Origin: Adiantum capillus-veneris
Lineage: Eukaryota; Streptophyta; Polypodiopsida; Polypodiales; Pteridaceae
DNA: 64,000 bases
Reading direction: 5' to 3'
Assembly: GCA_014529385.2 (NCBI GenBank)
Contig: CM043968.1
Location: 30,887,513 to 30,951,512, forward strand
Positions 60,384 to 64,000 of the stretch are shown here, one piece after another (positions within the stretch are counted from its first letter, which is position 1; every line of letters starts with the position of its first letter). Position numbers and translations under genes: made by a program. The notes under the pieces were generated by a model, which saw only the letters and a list, made by a program, of their open reading frames with translations, was not told the DNA's origin and ran no database searches.

Positions 60384-60585
60384 GCTGTAAAGTTAATCTT
60401 TTACTACTTGAGTGGCACTTTACATCTTGGGTTTTTTTTATCCAAAGGGGGGATCATTGTCACCATATTTATATGCTTTTTCGAACTCAGATTGGGCTGG
60501 TTGTTTTGACACCCGAGCCACGAGTGGTTTTTGTTTCATGCTTGATAGTTCATGCATATCGTGGTTGAGCAAGAAGTAACCTATT

Positions 60586-60940
60586 GTGGCCACTTCCAGT
60601 TATGGTACTGAGCACAGGGTAGTCTTCACATCTACGTTGAGTGTGTATGGCTCAAACGCCTTATGGCTGATTTGGGTGTTGGACAAGACATTGCCAACAC
60701 TATCTACATTGACAGGCAGAGCGCATTTGCTGTTGCAAGAAACCCAGATTTTTGTGCTTGCACAAAGCACATTGAGGTGCATTACCACTATGTCAGGGAA
60801 AGGCTCTCAGGAAGAGCGATCAACTTGGCTTATGTGCCAACAAAGGACAACCTTGCAGATATTTTCACAAAGGCATTATCTTGTGACAAGTTCAAAGCTT
60901 TCCACAAATCTTTGGGCTTACTCCCCTTTGTGGACTGATC
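60586..60940 (+). pseudogene. Copia C RNase H C-terminal part
   Basis: IYIDRQSAFAVARNPDFCAC followed by TKHIEVHYHYVRERL and NLADIFTKAL is the copia RNase H end. The earlier half (DSDWAGC-like near 60490) is scrambled. Confidence 0.8.
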
Positions 60941-61017
60941 ATGTCCTCACATGGCATGACACTTCTCTATAATCTATGTGCCAGCTCTCGTTCACCACAT
61001 CACTCCCAGGGGGAATT

Positions 61018-61257
61018 TGCTACCATATACGTGTGGTAGTGATGTGTATGAACACACTTAGGACCGCCGGGGCATTTTTTCCCTCCTAGGATGGTTCCCC
61101 CCCCCCCCCCCCCCCCGTGCATTATATATACGCCCATCACTCTACGGCTATCTCATATTTCCATTGCACACTAAGTAATACACTCTCTGTTGTGTGCCTT
61201 GAGTTTCCTTCATCTTCTCCAAGCTGTGTGTGCTTCCCTGCAACCATAATTCCAACA
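61018..61257 (+). repeat. Copia C, 3' LTR
   Basis: The polypurine CAGGGGGAATT precedes TGCTACCATATAC. The LTR ends ATTCCAACA. A run of about 22 C at 61097-61117 is present here but not in the other copies. The flanks do not show a clear five-base duplication. The 61258-61583 interval has no gene. Confidence 0.85.
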
Positions 61258-61583
61258 AGTGGAATCTTTGCAGAGGCTCAAATCAAGGGGAAAGAGTGCA
61301 AATAGGGATGCTTTATGCATTACTAAGAGCATATAGTGGTGATTAGAGAAAAATTATGGAATATAGACAAAAATTGGAATACCTTTTTAAGATTACAAGC
61401 AATAAGAGGCAGATAAATAACACATAATTAGTGTCAAAACCCAACAGAAGCCTCAATTATGGACTCTGATAATCCTAATACAAATCGATTGTATACTTAC
61501 TACTAGCATGCATCTCAATATGTAAACCTTTATTCAAAAGTTTCCACGACGGAAGCAAATGTGATTGCTAGGTGAGGGATACC

Positions 61584-61775
61584 TGAAGGAGTACGAGCGG
61601 AAGTGCGACGCGAGAGAGAGTGCGAGAAGAAGAGCACGACGATATGGTGAACTCGCTCTACTGTAATGTGTAGAGCATAGTGAGTTCTTATTAGGTTTTT
61701 ACAAAAGAATATGTGTACATACCTGGCGGCCCGCCCACTTACCTGGGCGACCACATTGGGCTTTATACCCCAACA
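61584..61775 (-). repeat. Copia B, 3' LTR (192 bp)
   Basis: It is the reverse complement of the copia A LTR, with TGTTGGGG at 61775 and TTCA at 61584. The purine tract AAGTGGGAGGT lies at 61776-61787. The other LTR is outside the window. Confidence 0.9.
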
Positions 61776-61864
61776 ACCTCCCACTTAAAGTCCAATGTGG
61801 TACTTTAAGTGTGAGAGAAGCTACTATACAAGGTAATATACAAGAGATGTAGAGAAGTGATGTA

Positions 61865-62980
61865 CTAACCTACACCTAACTGCTTGCGAAAATGCGCAAA
61901 GCTCTCTGAGGGAAGTCCTTTTGTAAGTAGATCAGCAGGATTTTCTGTGGTGTGAACTTTGACAAGCTGAAGTTGCTTATCCTCGAGCATTTCCCTGATG
62001 AAATGATACTTCACATCCACATGCTTTGTCTTTGAGTGATAAACTGGATTGCGAGCCAATTGTATAGCACTCTGACTATCACAATATAACACAGGCATCT
62101 CTTCTTTGATTCCCAAATCTGTTACTAGTCGATTAAGCCAAATTGATTCTTTGCATGCCTCTGATGCTGCAACATATTCAGCCTCTGTAGTAGATTGAGT
62201 AACACAATCTTGTAATCTAGAACGCCATGATACTGCTCCACCAGCCAATGTAAAGACATACCCTGGCGTAGACCTTCGGTTGTCTAAGTCACCTGCATAA
62301 TCTGAGTCTGTAAAACCCTTTACACTTAGCCCCTGACTCCCATAGCATATACGCATACTCTTTGTAGCTTTCAGGTATCTCAATATTCCTTTCACTGCCT
62401 CCCAATGTTTCTTGCCTGGGTTTGACATGTATCGACTTACTACTCCCACTAAAAATGCAATGTCTGGGCGAGTAGCAATCATTGCATACATCAAACTACC
62501 CACTGCAGACGCATATGGAATCTTATCCATTTCAACCTGTTTTTCCTCAGACACAGGACAATCTTGTTTGCTAAGTTTCACATATGGTGGCAATGGAACA
62601 CTCAGTGCCTTTCCCTTCTCCATATTGAAACGTTGCAAAACCTTGTCAATATACTCTGTTTGAGATAACCAAATCAGCTTCTTTGATCTGTCTCTCTCAA
62701 TGCGCATACCAAGTATATGACTTGCCTCACCCATGTCTTTCATGTCAAACGATTTTGCCATCTTTGACTTCAAAGCTGAAATTTCTTCCAAGTGCTTGCC
62801 AGCAATCAACATGTCATCCACATACAAAATAAGGATCAGCCAACTACCATCCTTAGCCTTCTTTGTATATAGACGGTGATCGAACTCACTACGTTTGTAG
62901 CCTTGAGAAAGCATAAACTTGTGGAATTTATGGTACCATGCCCTCGGTGATTGTTTTAAGCCATAAAGACTCTTTAACAA
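61865..62980 (-). pseudogene. Copia B reverse transcriptase (C-terminal part) and RNase H
   Basis: The 371-codon frame begins LKSLYGLKQSPRAWYHKF, has LILYVDDMLIAG, and continues through the full RNase H (KGFTDSDYAGDLDNRRSTPG, STTEAEYVAASEA, YCDSQSAIQ, KTKHVDVKYHFIRE) to ENPADLLTKGL and a stop at 61865. This half is intact. It is split from upstream RT by a 127-bp deletion near 63015, so the enzyme lacks motif A. Confidence 0.88.
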
Positions 62981-63705
62981 CTGGCATACCCAATCTTCCT
63001 TGCCTTTCTCAATGTAGTCATCTTGACCACCGGAGAGAAGACTTCATCAAAGTCAATGCCTTGTTCTTGCTTAAAGACCTTGGCAACAAGCCTTGCTTTG
63101 TACTTTGGCTGACTATCATGAGCGGTGATCTTATACCTGTAAACCCATTTACAAGCTAGAGCCTTTTTGCCCTGTGGTAATTTAACTAGCTTCCATGTCT
63201 TGTTTTTACGCAGAGCTGTCATCTCTGACTGCATGGCCAATTGCCAATTCCCGGAGTCCTTCATTTGCATTGCTTCCTTGTAACATGAAGGCTCATTGCA
63301 ATCAGTCAACATGATACAGTTCATAGAAGGAACAAACCGATCAGGAGGTCGCGTGATATGTCCAGATTTACGCAAAATAGGTGGCTCAGGCTCAGCCACA
63401 ACCTGTGGTTCCACTCTATCCTGTCCTTGCTCCTCTTGAGCCCTGACATTTTGTCTTGCACGTGCAGGTCCATCTTCTTGGAAGACAACTCTTCTAATCT
63501 CCTCAACCCTCTCTGGTTTAGAATGATATTTGGATTCATTAAAGTGAACATCATTGCTGCGGATAACCTTTCTGGATTTGGGATCCCAAAGTCTGTACCT
63601 CATCTCACCAGAATTACCATAGCCTAGAAAAGATGCACTTTCTACTCTTTGGCTCAAGTTTGTTCCTAAATTCCTTTGGAACGTGACTATATGCCTCATA
63701 GCCAA
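62974..63705 (-). pseudogene. Copia B integrase tail and RT N-terminal part
   Basis: It reads FLGYGNSGEMRYRLWDPKSR, a variable linker, then MNCIMLTDCNEPSCYKEAMQ and WVYRYKITAHDSQPKYKARL. It keeps CAG (Gln) where copia A has a stop. It ends VVKMTTLRKARKIGYASC, where the deletion has fused motif-A-flanking sequence out of frame. Confidence 0.87.
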
Positions 63706-64000
63706 AGACTCTGAGATGCTTGTATGAGGGCATTTTGCCTGACCATACCATCTCTGGCACTGAATCCTTCTGCAAAACCTTGCTAGGAGATCTATTTACA
63801 AGATGAACAGCTGTTGATACAGCTTCAGCCCAAAACCCATTTGGCAGTTGTGCATTAGACAACATACTTCTGACCTTCTCTTGTATGGTCCTATTCATCC
63901 TCTCAGCAACACCATTTTGAGGAGGATTGTAAGGAGCAGTAAGTTCACGTTTTATACCTTTTGACTCACAAAAGTCCTGAAAGGCCTTTGAAACATACTC
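63614..64000 (-). pseudogene. Copia B integrase core (cut by window end)
   Basis: The frame contains NGVAERMNRTIQEKVRSML and VHLVNRSPSKVLQKD. It ends CIFSRLW at the same extra T as copia A. The 5' part continues beyond the window. Confidence 0.85.

Noticed and set aside
61088-61120. Biologically meaningful poly-C element
   Set aside because: It is a ~22-base homopolymer inside one LTR and absent from the others; replication slippage or a sequencing error is more likely.
61530-61784. Minus frame MGGCWGIKPN... over the copia B LTR
   Set aside because: The same frame appears in the copia A LTR; it is LTR sequence, not a gene.

Overview
This window looks like nuclear DNA of a land plant. It is packed with nested LTR retrotransposons of the plant gypsy and copia types. 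It carries long (GA)n/(CT)n, (TG)n and (AC)n tracts, and has at least one clean intron-rich gene with canonical GT-AG splice sites. A repeat-rich, non-seed plant such as a fern would fit, but the species is not established from sequence alone.

Layout. 1-8875: a Ty3/gypsy element on the minus strand (gag, protease, RT-RNase H, integrase) with ~2 kb LTRs; its left LTR is cut by the window start. 8.9-16.2 kb: decayed intergenic DNA with a gypsy gag-protease relic, tandem LTR-end repeats, a 120-bp-class duplication and a long fold-back. 16186-22659: an LTR element of 6.5 kb with 1.54-1.56 kb LTRs that has gag and an unrecognised membrane-segment ORF but no visible RT or integrase. 22.7-26.4 kb: repeats and isolated LTRs. 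26.5-34.2 kb: the most unusual block. A plus-strand spliced gene of unknown function runs tail-to-tail with a minus-strand, multi-exon gene that looks like a transposase with an RNase H-like (DDE-type) core. One intron of the latter is filled by ~1.4 kb of palindromic 21-bp-class repeats. 34150-34195 resembles the terminus of a 288-bp terminal-inverted-repeat element found inserted at 43059-43346. 34.2-38.5 kb: mostly empty, with a LINE relic. 38523-44356: copia element A, with the 288-bp element inserted in it. 44.4-47.1 kb: two related hairpin repeats and a copia relic. 47195-50104: an intact 8-exon gene for a divergent phosphoglycerate kinase (474 aa), the only clear host-type gene. 51.6-56.1 kb: a (TG)n tract, then a copia relic split by a second degraded copy of the DDE-like gene. 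56167-61257: copia element C, heavily decayed. 61584-64000: copia element B, minus strand, same family as A, running off the window.

The main connection is in the DNA-transposon-like material. The coding relics at 28.6-33.9 kb and 53.6-54.9 kb, the terminus at 34.19 kb, the intron array and the small element inside copia A share sequence, and may belong to one poorly described transposon family. All splice models were read by eye. Coordinates at joins may be off by a base, and family statements from memory need a database search.
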